NCBI RefSeq assembly: GCF_001747095.1
Contig: NZ_MDGP01000001.1
Span: 2,463,001-2,527,000 of the forward strand
Direction of reading: 5' to 3'
Length of the DNA: 64,000 bases
Source: Roseivirga sp. 4D4
Lineage (GTDB): Bacteria > Bacteroidota > Bacteroidia > Cytophagales > Cyclobacteriaceae
Positions 43,631 to 51,900 of this stretch are shown piece after piece. Both the position numbers and the translations under genes were made by a program. Within the stretch, counting starts at the first letter, position 1; the number at the start of each line of letters is the position of its first letter. Below the pieces are notes generated by a model. The model worked only from the letters and a program-made list of their open reading frames with translations. It was not told where the DNA came from and did no database searches.

Positions 43631-44692
43631 ATGCCATTGAACAAACTCTCGCTAATTGCCATTTTTCTTATTCTTGCATCATTTACCACACAAGGTCAAG
43701 GTATTTCTGATTTTGAAAAGCTGGTAAGAAAGAATACGCGAAAAGCCAGTAAAACATCTGTCAGAAAGAAAATTGAAAAGAGCTATACTCAGTTACAGGA
43801 AACTCAAATAAGTGATCTTGTCAATGAGTTTAATGATCCTTCATACCCTCCAAATCGGTGGGTTTTAAGTGCTGCCACAGGCTATAGCAAGGCCAAAGAA
43901 TTGGTTAAAAACTTGTACGGAACAACTCCTACAATTGAGGGTGAAAATAAAATGCTTCAAAGAGCTGATCTCGTCCTAGGTAAGTACTACGATGCAGGCG
44001 TCAGCTCGATGGGCGAGAAAGACCAATCTTCCAAGATAGTCGCTCTATCCAACCTAAAGTTTGTTCATGCCTTAGACCCCAATTATAAAGAGGTTGAAAA
44101 GTTAGTTGACGATTTGAATAGTCAGATTTCCTATAATGTATTGATTAGGTATGATTTGGAAGGCTTTGAAGAATTAGAACAGGCCATTTTTCAACTCAAC
44201 ACCGTACTGGTGAATGACATCAATGCGTTTGGCGGTAGCAATGTTAAATACGTCTTTGAAGGCAAAGAAAAAGAGGGCATGAACTTTCAGTATGTTATTA
44301 CACTTGATTTTGAGTTTTTACAGATACCATTTGTCCAGAGCAAAAATGATGTTAAGACTTATACAAAGGTGATAAACAAGCAGACCATCACCGCAAATGT
44401 TAACCAGGAAATTTTTTCCAGAAACATCAATGGAACAGGGAGAGTAACGATCATCAACACCATATTCAATGAGGAGTACGCCTCTGAGCCATTTAATATT
44501 AAACTGCGGTCTAAATCTGTAAGTTCGGTGATTACTGGTGACAAGAGAGCCATTGATAGCGTCTCATTGAGACAGCATCAAAATGAAAACTCATCCCAGG
44601 CAGACCACGAAAAGACTTCAGATAAAGAATTTCGAGATAGAATGTTCAACATTCTCAGAAGACAAATTCAAGAAATCGAGTCACTTTTTTAG
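43631..44692 (+). CDS. Exported protein of unknown function
   Basis: 353 residues with a signal peptide (KLSLIAIFLILASFTTQGQ). I do not recognise a family. The N-terminal half is helical with Lys-rich repeats (RKNTRKASKTSVRKKIEKSY, KELVKNLYG, LVDDLNSQIS) and could form an all-alpha or TPR-like domain; the C-terminal half is beta-rich (FQYVITLDFEFLQIPF, TGRVTIINTIFNEEYASEPF). Probably periplasmic or surface-bound. It precedes tRNA-His. Confidence 0.65.
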   Translation: MPLNKLSLIAIFLILASFTTQGQGISDFEKLVRKNTRKASKTSVRKKIEKSYTQLQETQISDLVNEFNDPSYPPNRWVLSAATGYSKAKELVKNLYGTTPTIEGENKMLQRADLVLGKYYDAGVSSMGEKDQSSKIVALSNLKFVHALDPNYKEVEKLVDDLNSQISYNVLIRYDLEGFEELEQAIFQLNTVLVNDINAFGGSNVKYVFEGKEKEGMNFQYVITLDFEFLQIPFVQSKNDVKTYTKVINKQTITANVNQEIFSRNINGTGRVTIINTIFNEEYASEPFNIKLRSKSVSSVITGDKRAIDSVSLRQHQNENSSQADHEKTSDKEFRDRMFNILRRQIQEIESLF

Positions 44693-44724
44693 TACTCCCC
44701 TATTACTTTTATTGATTATCATTC

Positions 44725-44754
44725 TTGATTTTATTTCAAAATAATTTACATTTG
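44725..44754 (+). promoter_or_regulatory. tRNA-His promoter
   Basis: TTG (44725-44727), 19 bases, then TACATTTG (44747-44754): an ideal Bacteroidota -33/-7 pair. The 5' end of the tRNA lies 27 bp after the -7 box. Confidence 0.75.
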
Positions 44755-44780
44755 CAGCCCGTTCAGCGATGAACAATCAC

Positions 44781-44857
44781 GGTGGTTGTAGCTCAGTTGG
44801 TTAGAGCATCGGTTTGTGGTACCGAGGGTCGTGGGTTCGAGTCCCATCTTCCACCCA
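44781..44857 (+). tRNA. tRNA-His (anticodon GTG)
   Basis: The D-arm GCTC/GAGC, the anticodon stem TCGGT/ACCGA with loop TTGTGGT (GTG anticodon), and the T-arm GTGGG-TTCGAGT-CCCAT are all clear. An extra G at position -1 faces a C discriminator, as in tRNA-His. The acceptor arms GTGGTTG and CTTCCAC pair at 5 of 7 positions, with adjacent T-T pairs at 5/68 and 6/67. The CCA end is not encoded in full. Confidence 0.9.
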
Positions 44858-44864
44858 CCTGAAG

Positions 44865-44896
44865 AAAGGAGAGCTTTAAAAGGCTCTCCTTTTTTA
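44865..44896 (+). terminator. tRNA-His terminator
   Basis: AAAGGAGAGC-type arm pairs with GCTCTCCTTT around TTTAAAAG, followed by a T-run. The 243 bp between here and the next gene contain only one short hairpin (AATGGCA/TGCCATT, 45058-45082) of unknown meaning. Confidence 0.8.
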
Positions 44897-45140
44897 TTTA
44901 CTAAAATTTTTATCTCATTATTTTCCACTCTCTGGTAAATATTTTTATCCTATTTGACTCCAAGTATTTATAATACTTTTTAAAGGGATGTGAGACATCA
45001 AAATAGTACCATACTGCTCGAATTGAGCCAATTATAGGCATTTGGATAAATTATCTGAATGGCAAAATTCTCTCATGCCATTTGATTAATTTCAGACGGA
45101 CCGCGCATAGTTTGATTTTCACTTAATAAAATTCTCAACC

Positions 45141-45485
45141 TTGAAAGAGAAGCCTAATGACGGAACGCACACACGACCGCTACTTGATAAACTCAAGGGG
45201 GATTACCGCGAACACCTCAAAGGTGATCTTGTGCAGACCATCTTGGCGATACCTACAGAAAGTTTCGAGGTAAATGATATCGAGTTTGTGTTCCAGCTAT
45301 TGGAAGCTGAATTACGTGCTACGGATGCCGGACATATCCAGAATTCCCTGACTTCTTTGAAGGACAAGTTAGCTAATAGCTGGCCTATCATTGTCGCTTA
45401 CGCCAACGAGATTGAAAGAGGTAAAGTAAGCTCAGCTGTAAGCCATCAACTCATTGCACTTATACAATTGACGGATGAAGCATGA
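45141..45485 (+). CDS. Small protein of unknown function
   Basis: A 114-residue, soluble, probably all-helical protein; the start is TTG at 45141 and there is no signal peptide. I see no known domain. Sequence features: EVNDIEFVFQLLEAELRATD and SLKDKLANSWPIIVAYANEI look like amphipathic helices. It is 59 bp upstream of the CI-like regulator in the same orientation. It may be an accessory protein of that regulator, but there is no direct evidence. Confidence 0.45.
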   Translation: MKEKPNDGTHTRPLLDKLKGDYREHLKGDLVQTILAIPTESFEVNDIEFVFQLLEAELRATDAGHIQNSLTSLKDKLANSWPIIVAYANEIERGKVSSAVSHQLIALIQLTDEA

Positions 45486-45544
45486 AACAACGCCTTAGAA
45501 CCAGTACCTATTGATGTTAACCTAATTATTATATCTTAGTACTA

Positions 45545-45880
45545 ATGGACCTTGACCAACACCCTGGGAAAAAAATTAAATGGATTATTGAGCATTTTGA
45601 GAATGGCAATACAGCCGCTTTTGCTCGAAAAGTCTTTTTGACTGCCCCTACAGTTGATGCATATATCAAGGAAAACACCAAGCCTGGCTATGACGCGGTG
45701 CAAAACATTCTAAGGGCCTACCCTGAAATCAATATCCACTGGTTTATTCTGAATCAAGGCCCAATCAAACGCGAACTCAGCGATACAGAACTTGATGCAC
45801 TGGAAGAAAATCACAGATTACGCAAAGGCATTCAGGATTTATACGAATTGTATGTAGAAGGAAATAAGGAGGAGAATTAA
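45545..45880 (+). CDS. CI/XRE-like helix-turn-helix protein
   Basis: A 111-residue protein. The first ~70 residues have the pattern of phage CI-type repressors: KIKWIIEHFENGNTAAFARK (helices 1-2), TAPTVDAYIKENTKPGYDAV (recognition helix region), AYPEINIHWFILNQGP (the INxxWxLxGxG-like end). The C-terminus is a helix (ENHRLRKGIQDLYELY), likely for dimerisation. No peptidase domain. Its stop overlaps the convergent TPR gene by 4 bp. It may be a phage-derived remnant regulator, but no other phage gene is near. Confidence 0.65.
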   Translation: MDLDQHPGKKIKWIIEHFENGNTAAFARKVFLTAPTVDAYIKENTKPGYDAVQNILRAYPEINIHWFILNQGPIKRELSDTELDALEENHRLRKGIQDLYELYVEGNKEEN

Positions 45881-47220
45881 TCTCTTCTGATTCTGTTTAG
45901 AATCTCATCTGCAACAGTAGCTCTATCGGCTTTCAGACTCGCCTCAAGTACTTTCTCTCTTCTCTTGTTGTAGCTAAGCTGAACCACATAAACGAACAGC
46001 ATAATCAAGAGCAAAGCAACAACGCCCAGTGGCCAATATTGCCTTAATAAAGCTAAGCGCTCAGCCTTTAAGGCTCTATCCGCAAGGATGGTATCAATGC
46101 GTGTATTAAAGGCCTGAAGTGTAGGAGCTGAATTCTGCTGAGAGCTTTGGACTGTCATCCAATTCTTGAAATTAGCAGCGTATAAATCACTATACTCTAC
46201 TGACTTATTTAAGTCAGTATTTCGATATGCTTTTTGCAACCAATCATAAACGATAAACAAATCAGGATCGTTCTTGATACCATCAAAAGTATTTACCGCA
46301 GTTTCCCACTTAGAAATAGCTTTTTCATTTTCCCCTTTGATATAAGATAGCTCTCCCTGGTCAAGTAAAGTGATAAATTGAGACCGCTCGCTGGAATGTT
46401 CCTTTTTTAAATCTAGCGCTTGAGTAAAATATTTATCCGCTTTCGAATAATCCTCTTGCTCCATGTAGATATTCGCCAAATTATGCATGGCAATAGACCT
46501 CAGAGCCGGGTCTACACCTTCATTAAAAGCTGCAATAGAGAAAAATTCCTCAGCACGGTTCAACTCTTTATTATCTTGTTTAATCAGTCCTAGCTCATTT
46601 ACTACCTTAGCCAATAAAACAGTATCTTTTCTGAACTCTGATTGCTCCCAAAGGTCAACCAAAATTTCACCAGCCTCCGAATACTTGCCATCTTTCTTTA
46701 ATTCGGAAGCCAAATCATAAGGTATGTCCACAAGGAGCCTCAGGTCTCCATACTCTTCGGCAACTTCCCTATACTGATCAACATACTCGATTGCAGCATC
46801 ATGGGCTAATTCATACAGATATGCCGCTCCGCTATGATCATCATAGCTTGACTTAATAATAGCCAAATTGTTGAGAATTTCTGTCTTTTGATATAGATCG
46901 ACAGTATCACATTTCTCAAGGTAGTCCAGAGCATCGGAATAGTTGATGAATGACGCTTCATAGTCATTCGTTAACATTCCTATATAACCAAAAGTAGACT
47001 TGGCCGACACCATTCCATACATGTCCTTATCTCGCTGAGCCATGTAAAAAGCTTTCTCAGAAAGTTCGATTGCTTTTTCAGGGGCTTCATCAACTATCTC
47101 AACAGCTTCATCTAACAGGTCATACAAGTTATTTGTCTGACCAATTACAATTAACTGGGTGCAAATGCATATAAACAGTATGTAAAGTGCTCTAAGCATG
47201 CCGTAAGGCCTATTTTTCAT
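45877..47220 (-). CDS. TPR-repeat membrane protein
   Basis: 447 residues: a signal/anchor at ~8-27, tetratricopeptide repeats over ~30-340 (DYEASFINYSDALDYLEKC, LNRAEEFFSIAAFNE, DYSKADKYFTQALDLKKE), a transmembrane helix at ~393-413, then a short basic cytoplasmic tail with KLSYNKRREK-like character. The layout is that of a Bacteroidota TPR sensor kinase without the kinase, so it may be a protein-protein sensor that signals through another protein. No kinase motifs are seen. Confidence 0.7.
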   Translation of the reverse strand: MKNRPYGMLRALYILFICICTQLIVIGQTNNLYDLLDEAVEIVDEAPEKAIELSEKAFYMAQRDKDMYGMVSAKSTFGYIGMLTNDYEASFINYSDALDYLEKCDTVDLYQKTEILNNLAIIKSSYDDHSGAAYLYELAHDAAIEYVDQYREVAEEYGDLRLLVDIPYDLASELKKDGKYSEAGEILVDLWEQSEFRKDTVLLAKVVNELGLIKQDNKELNRAEEFFSIAAFNEGVDPALRSIAMHNLANIYMEQEDYSKADKYFTQALDLKKEHSSERSQFITLLDQGELSYIKGENEKAISKWETAVNTFDGIKNDPDLFIVYDWLQKAYRNTDLNKSVEYSDLYAANFKNWMTVQSSQQNSAPTLQAFNTRIDTILADRALKAERLALLRQYWPLGVVALLLIMLFVYVVQLSYNKRREKVLEASLKADRATVADEILNRIRRD

Positions 47221-47343
47221 TACTTAACTAGCTTCTAAAGTAATGAAAATGAGGAAAAAGCTAGAACTTTTTTCTTTTTATTTTGCACGCAATATTGCCT
47301 CACACAAATTGTGCGAGGTGAGTAAATCAATAAGGCAAGGAGA

Positions 47344-47532
47344 TTATCCGCGTTTTTTTGTAGTACGCCTCTTCATCACTTTTCCTGATGCCTCTTCACC
47401 CGTACCACTTTTCTGGTCATCTAATTGTTGTATCTCAGGAACTACCGGATCTGGCATGGTATCTTCTGCGTTATCAGCGCATCCAAAAGTTAAAACTGTA
47501 AGGGCGAATAATAATAGCATTGTCTTTTTCAT
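47344..47532 (-). CDS. Small lipoprotein with acidic body and basic end
   Basis: 62 residues from the ATG at 47532, chosen over 47637 because KKTMLLLFALTVLTFGC is a lipoprotein signal with lipobox. The mature part is rich in Asp/Glu/Pro (DPVVPEIQQLDDQKSGTG) and ends KVMKRRTTKKRG. No family recognised. It is alone with ~120 bp between it and the TPR gene; no promoter or terminator is evident. Confidence 0.5.
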   Translation of the reverse strand: MKKTMLLLFALTVLTFGCADNAEDTMPDPVVPEIQQLDDQKSGTGEEASGKVMKRRTTKKRG

Positions 47533-47730
47533 AGTCGATTTATTTAATTGAGGGAACCAATATATTGAATTCACCCAATTGAAAGTCAATCTATTACAGG
47601 AAATGCACTGCTTTCGAAGTATATGCGAATGATCCAAGGAAAAGCTATCGAGACGACCTAAGAAGCCTTAAACTTCCCATTGATATAGTGCAATTAGAAC
47701 AAATTAGTAGGCTCGTAAGTTACCTTAGGC

Positions 47731-48516
47731 TTAGTTCAGCATCAATGAAGCAACATCGACATTTTGGTGATGGATTTTGGTGACTTTGTAATCGCTAAAA
47801 GCATTATCTCCGAAGACCTCAGGATCGAATGGTGTGTTGATGAAATGAAGGGCACTTATGGAAGCATCTAATGGTCGAACATTTTCAAACTTGACTTTGG
47901 ACAGTTCGGCTGAACAACCATCAATGAGCACTACTTCAGCATTAACATCTTTAACGATAAACTTTGCGTACTCACCGAATGTACCAATGTGAAGGGCTTC
48001 TGTAGTCAGATTACTGAGGCTTATATTCTCAAACCTTTCAGGGCAGATGAATACTCTGGTAGAAAATGAGTTTTTCTCAGGCTCACCATTGTTAGATATT
48101 CGGCAATCCCGCACATTGTTCTCGCAGCCAATATGAATCGTCTCATAGATTGGATTATCCTCTACAATGACTTTATGGATATCAGAAGCTTTGACTATTA
48201 GCTCCTTCAGCTCACTTGATCCTTCCAAAGCGAAATCACCAATCGATGAGGAATCAACCTCCACATCATGCAATCTACACTCCCTGAAAGTCAAATTCCT
48301 AAGCTTAGACTTCGAGACCTTAACGTTTCCAGAGAACCGACAATCCGTGAATACGACATGATCCATAGTACAGTTTGTAAAATCTAAGTCATAGGGCAAA
48401 TGAATACCCGAAATATGTACAGACTGATTCAGCTTGAATGGAAAAGGAGAAATTCTAAACTCCAAGTCTTCACCTTTAAGGATTTTCAAGAATTGCTTGA
48501 CGTTTATCTTTCTCAT
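47731..48516 (-). CDS. Beta-helix-like (pentapeptide-type) protein of unknown function
   Basis: 261 residues with no signal peptide. From ~40 to ~210 it has rising-and-falling strands in the style of pentapeptide or right-handed beta-helix proteins: LDFTNCTMDHVVFTDCRF, VKVSKSKLRNLTFRECRL, VEVDSSSIGDFALEGSS, LHIGTFGEYAKFIV. Five to six Cys occur on one face. Such proteins often act as structural scaffolds or as mimics of DNA; nothing more specific can be said. Divergent from the gene at 48732. Confidence 0.6.
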   Translation of the reverse strand: MRKINVKQFLKILKGEDLEFRISPFPFKLNQSVHISGIHLPYDLDFTNCTMDHVVFTDCRFSGNVKVSKSKLRNLTFRECRLHDVEVDSSSIGDFALEGSSELKELIVKASDIHKVIVEDNPIYETIHIGCENNVRDCRISNNGEPEKNSFSTRVFICPERFENISLSNLTTEALHIGTFGEYAKFIVKDVNAEVVLIDGCSAELSKVKFENVRPLDASISALHFINTPFDPEVFGDNAFSDYKVTKIHHQNVDVASLMLN

Positions 48517-48533
48517 GGAGCTTGTTTAGAAAA

Positions 48534-48636
48534 AGACCCCTGAAGCTCTAATTTGAGCCTTGAACAGAGGTCTGTTTGCTCTTGCATGTTATCATTAAGT
48601 CAACCATCTGACAATACCCACTTTTGGGTATTTTTC
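48534..48636 (+). ncRNA. Candidate structured small RNA or leader
   Basis: A hairpin of stacked stems AGACC/GGTCT, CTG/CAG and GCTC/GAGC (48534-48573) is followed by a plus-strand terminator AATACCCA-CTTT-TGGGTATT with a T-run (48613-48636). No plus-strand gene lies upstream of this terminator, so it would end a small transcript or attenuate the gene at 48732. No convincing promoter is seen; the hairpin could instead belong to the leader of the divergent gene. Confidence 0.35.
48613..48636 (+). terminator. Orphan intrinsic terminator
   Basis: 8-bp perfect stem AATACCCA/TGGGTATT with loop CTTT and five Ts. It points along the plus strand although the gene just upstream (47731-48516) is on the minus strand. 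Confidence 0.6.
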
Positions 48637-48731
48637 TAGTTATACCCTACTTCAGCTACTTGAATCATTAAAGAAGTGAGCTTGGTAAACTGCTGAGCGG
48701 ACCCTTTTCAAGCTAAGCGCTTGATTTTCCG

Positions 48732-49187
48732 ATGTTTATGTATTTACTTCAACATACTGTTACTCATGCAGTAGAGAATCACCACTCTCAACTTAAGGCC
48801 CAAGCAATAATGAATTCAACTTCCGAGTTGGCTTATGAATTTGACTATCGTCTCAAAAGCCCATCGCTTTTTGAAGAAATAGAAAACTGGATGGAATCGA
48901 ATACCTTCTATTCGGATCAGGGCTATGTGTGGCAAGTGGGAGTTAGTACAGAACCTATCCTCAAGGGCATAAAAACAAGGATTTTAAGAGACATCGAATG
49001 CAAGCATTTCAGGTGCTGGCAAGCCGATTCATTCAAGAAAGCGATCGGCATACTAAGCCGGCTGAATAAGCGAAACTTCGTCTTCAAATCAGAACTGAAC
49101 GACTACACTGAAAAAGGTCACCACATCTTCATTTACAAAACATCCTTCCGAAAGAAGCGTCTGTTTTATCACACCTTACATCATTGA
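48732..49187 (+). CDS. Protein of unknown function
   Basis: 151 residues if started at 48732; an internal ATG at 48810 (MNSTSELAYEFDYRL) could be the actual start. No family recognised, no signal peptide. It has a central WQVGVSTEP segment and a basic C-terminus (YKTSFRKKRLFYHTLHH). It is 28 bp upstream of the next small gene in the same direction. Coding-like composition supports it, but its role is unknown. Confidence 0.5.
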   Translation: MFMYLLQHTVTHAVENHHSQLKAQAIMNSTSELAYEFDYRLKSPSLFEEIENWMESNTFYSDQGYVWQVGVSTEPILKGIKTRILRDIECKHFRCWQADSFKKAIGILSRLNKRNFVFKSELNDYTEKGHHIFIYKTSFRKKRLFYHTLHH

Positions 49188-49215
49188 TTCTTGAGCGAAA
49201 TGCTTATCTTCACTT

Positions 49216-49473
49216 ATGTCCCAAGGCATAGAAGATTTCTTAAAGCTATCCACCAGCGAGCAGACGCGCCTACTCTTTCTTGATGGCACCTTTATACTTT
49301 CTATTAGGTATTACGGATATAAAGTAAATCTATACCTCTACAAGAATGACTATGTAGAAGTCTTCTACAACCACAAACAAGACTTTATAGAGAAAATACA
49401 GCCCTTAGACTATCAGCATACGAGAATGAAGTTCTATGCCGATCAAATCAATATTAAATCAATTGCTAGCTGA
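49216..49473 (+). CDS. Small protein of unknown function
   Basis: 85 residues, soluble, no known domain: starts SQGIEDFLKLSTSEQTRLLF and has a Tyr-rich middle (RYYGYKVNLYLYKNDYVEVF). It overlaps the 3' end of the convergent coaE gene by 15 bp. The same direction as the gene at 48732 suggests one transcript. Confidence 0.5.
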   Translation: MSQGIEDFLKLSTSEQTRLLFLDGTFILSIRYYGYKVNLYLYKNDYVEVFYNHKQDFIEKIQPLDYQHTRMKFYADQINIKSIAS

Positions 49474-50067
49474 CCTTAGGATTTCCTTGTGAATCTTCAT
49501 CACTTGAGGAATGAGCAGGCTCTCCGAATCATTTTGGATGGAATAAGTAGTCAATTCTCGTCTAAGCCGATCACTGGTTTGTTGATCCATGATTTGCTCA
49601 ACCTGTTGAACTGTTCTTTGAATATCACGAAGTAGAACACGTTCTAACCTTACTTTCTTAGGCGCGAAAACACAGATAGTTTCGTCCAATGATTTATAGG
49701 ATTCAGTCTCAAAGAGCAAGGCGGCCTCTTTCAGGACATAAGAATGTCCACTATGTTCATTGAACCATTGTTCAAAATCCTTTGCCACAGCGGGATGAAC
49801 AAGGGCATTAAGCTTCGCAAGTTCCGAAGATTGCGAGAAAACGACCTTGGCCAAATAAGATCGGTTGAGCTCGCCATCAGCTAAGTAGCTTTCTTCACCA
49901 AATATCGACTTGACACTTTCGACCAAGCCTTTGTCATTTTTCAACAAGTATTTGCCTCGATCATCCGCATAATAGATGGGCACTCCTAAGGATTCGAATA
50001 TCCGACACACAGTGCTTTTTCCAGAGCCTATCCCACCTGTGATACCAATGCTCCGAGGCTTAGTCAT
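49459..50067 (-). CDS. coaE: Dephospho-CoA kinase
   Basis: Last step of CoA biosynthesis: phosphorylates the 3'-OH of dephospho-CoA. The start at 50067 (202 residues) gives MTKPRSIGITGGIGSGKSTV with the P-loop at residues ~10-18; the longer frame to 50121 lies inside the previous gene. YYADDRGKYLL and HPAVAKDF are family features. It overlaps the ybbR-like gene by 8 bp, the common YajC-YbbR-CoaE block of Bacteroidota. Confidence 0.94.
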   Translation of the reverse strand: MTKPRSIGITGGIGSGKSTVCRIFESLGVPIYYADDRGKYLLKNDKGLVESVKSIFGEESYLADGELNRSYLAKVVFSQSSELAKLNALVHPAVAKDFEQWFNEHSGHSYVLKEAALLFETESYKSLDETICVFAPKKVRLERVLLRDIQRTVQQVEQIMDQQTSDRLRRELTTYSIQNDSESLLIPQVMKIHKEILRSASN

Positions 50068-51034
50068 TTTTGAAAACTCTAATTGAAGCAGGCAACACCT
50101 CCAATTCATCGACATGCTCATCGCGAAAACCCACCTTGAGCACTAGAGATGAGTCTGAAGGGTTCATTTCGTTGAAGTCTGCAACTACTTGGACCCGGGC
50201 AGAGTCCACAGCATCGAAATGGGTTTCGGCAATCTTATACTTTATAGATGCCTCGCTGATATTTGGTCGCCATGTACTATCTGGGAAATTGAGTAATACA
50301 ATCGGCACATTATCACTAACATCCAGCATACGAACCACCTCAAAGCTCACAGAAACAGATTCTAGAGCAGTATTAACAAACTCTGGTGCTTTCGGAATAT
50401 CAACTTCCTCTGTCACATCCCTATCTATTTCTGTGAGGTTAGCCTCTAAATAGATAACACGATCAAGATCTCTTATTGTACGCTCAGGACCCGTCCAGAC
50501 AACTGTATCGGGTTGAATACTGATTGGTGATGATATCCTGTAGCTATCATCTAGACTTATGGAAGAAGGGTCTAAAGCGAGTTTAAAAGTTCTGGAGACC
50601 TTCTTTTGAATGTCGTAGTTAATGGAGTCTCTCAAAATATAGTTGATGACCACAGGATCGAGGCGTGGGGTCAATTGCCCTCTCAACGATGAAGTCATGA
50701 CGTAATTGGATTCGTCAGGCTTATCCAACGCAATTTTAATAGGACTCATATTAAATCCAAAGGATCGTGTCATAAGGTCCCAGCCTCCACCAGTGACTTC
50801 AATTGGAACTCTGGTGGGTAGGTCGCGCGTGGCTATGTATTCAGACTCATCAAACTCGATTTCGATCGGGTAGTTGATTTGGCTAATGTAATCTTCTTTA
50901 TTCAGAGCACTAAAAAACCAAAAGGTGGTAGATATGACTATGCATATCACTACCACCTTTATTCTTTCGTCTTTCTTACTTGGTGTATGAAAAGACTTCT
51001 TTAATCTTTCAATTATGTCCTCTGCACTTTTCAA
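50060..51034 (-). CDS. YbbR/CdaR-like membrane-anchored protein
   Basis: 324 residues: N-terminal cytoplasmic helix, a transmembrane segment at ~27-44, then extracytoplasmic YbbR-type beta domains (YPIEIEFDESEYIATRD, LPTRVPIEVTGGGWDLM). In Firmicutes CdaR regulates the diadenylate cyclase CdaA; in Bacteroidota the role of this homologue is unproven and no cyclase gene is adjacent. Located between yajC and coaE, 5 bp after yajC. Confidence 0.82.
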   Translation of the reverse strand: MKSAEDIIERLKKSFHTPSKKDERIKVVVICIVISTTFWFFSALNKEDYISQINYPIEIEFDESEYIATRDLPTRVPIEVTGGGWDLMTRSFGFNMSPIKIALDKPDESNYVMTSSLRGQLTPRLDPVVINYILRDSINYDIQKKVSRTFKLALDPSSISLDDSYRISSPISIQPDTVVWTGPERTIRDLDRVIYLEANLTEIDRDVTEEVDIPKAPEFVNTALESVSVSFEVVRMLDVSDNVPIVLLNFPDSTWRPNISEASIKYKIAETHFDAVDSARVQVVADFNEMNPSDSSLVLKVGFRDEHVDELEVLPASIRVFKND

Positions 51035-51039
51035 GCGAG

Positions 51040-51357
51040 TTATGATTTATCAGACTCACGCTTGCTTGCCTCCAGAGAGATTGCAGATCTTTCAAATTTA
51101 ATCTTAGTGCTCTTGTCAACTTCAATAGTGATAGTATCATCATCGTGAGCATATACTTTTCCGTGTACACCACCTATCGTTACTACAGCATCACCTTTTT
51201 TAATCTCGCTGATAAACTTCTTCTGGTCCTTTTGCTTTTTCTGCTGCGGACGAATCATGAAGAAGTAAAACACTAGAGCGATACCACCAAATAGTATGAG
51301 TTGGGACATCCAACCACTACCTTGTGGTTCTGCTTGGGCTAAAATTGAATATATCAT
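51040..51357 (-). CDS. yajC: Preprotein translocase subunit YajC
   Basis: Single-pass inner-membrane protein associated with SecDF. Transmembrane helix at ~18-36 (SQLILFGGIALVFYFFMIRP), then the hallmark QQKKQKDQKKFISEIKKGDA and VVTIGGVHGKV. 105 residues is a normal length. It follows the DUF1573 gene by 10 bp. Confidence 0.92.
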   Translation of the reverse strand: MIYSILAQAEPQGSGWMSQLILFGGIALVFYFFMIRPQQKKQKDQKKFISEIKKGDAVVTIGGVHGKVYAHDDDTITIEVDKSTKIKFERSAISLEASKRESDKS

Positions 51358-51367
51358 TAAATCTTTC

Positions 51368-51889
51368 TTATGGTTGAGGTACCGCTCCTACCTGAACGAA
51401 TCCTCTTAGGCTTAACCTTGTTTGTCTTGGGTTGGTGTTGGCAACAATTGTGATTACAGGGCTTACTTGACCTGATTTTCCCTTACTGTCATACCTTACA
51501 ACAATCTCTCCTGTTTCTCCTGGGGCAATTGGTCCTGTAGGTTTCTTAGGAACAGTACAACCACAAGAAGCGGAGGCACTCTGTACCAAAAGATCCTCGG
51601 TGCCATTGTTAGTGAACTTATACGTAAAGTTCACCACTTCACCTTGATTGATTGTACCGAAGTTATGGGTTGTTTTTTCCCATTTGAATGAAGCACCTGA
51701 AGCAACATTTGTTTCAATCGCTTGCGCTGATGAAGTAGGTGTAGCAGTATTTCTTACCACATTACCATTCTCCATTTGGTTGATTCTTCTTTCTAGGTTT
51801 GCAACTCTTTTCTCAAGCTCAGCATTTCCACAACTACTAAGCATCACAATGCATGCAAGTGCACTAAGAAGTGTAACTTTAGTTTTCAT
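51368..51889 (-). CDS. DUF1573 lipoprotein
   Basis: 173 residues with lipobox LSSC (Cys20), a coiled-coil stretch (AELEKRVANLERRINQMENG) and one DUF1573 Ig-like domain (WEKTTHNFGTINQGEVVNF, ASCGCTVPKKPTGPIAPGE, SKGKSGQVSPVITIVANTN). The family is a very common Bacteroidota exported domain, probably a cell-surface or periplasmic Ig fold; function is unknown. It sits between the YtxH gene and yajC, a conserved layout. Confidence 0.85.
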   Translation of the reverse strand: MKTKVTLLSALACIVMLSSCGNAELEKRVANLERRINQMENGNVVRNTATPTSSAQAIETNVASGASFKWEKTTHNFGTINQGEVVNFTYKFTNNGTEDLLVQSASASCGCTVPKKPTGPIAPGETGEIVVRYDSKGKSGQVSPVITIVANTNPRQTRLSLRGFVQVGAVPQP

Positions 51890-51900
51890 AGTTTTAAATT

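Noticed and set aside
44746..44928. 60-residue minus-strand frame over tRNA-His
   Set aside because: It is antisense to a clear tRNA gene with promoter and terminator.
45058..45082. AATGGCA/TGCCATT hairpin after the tRNA terminator
   Set aside because: Only 7 bp with an 11-base loop and no T-run; too weak to call a regulatory site.
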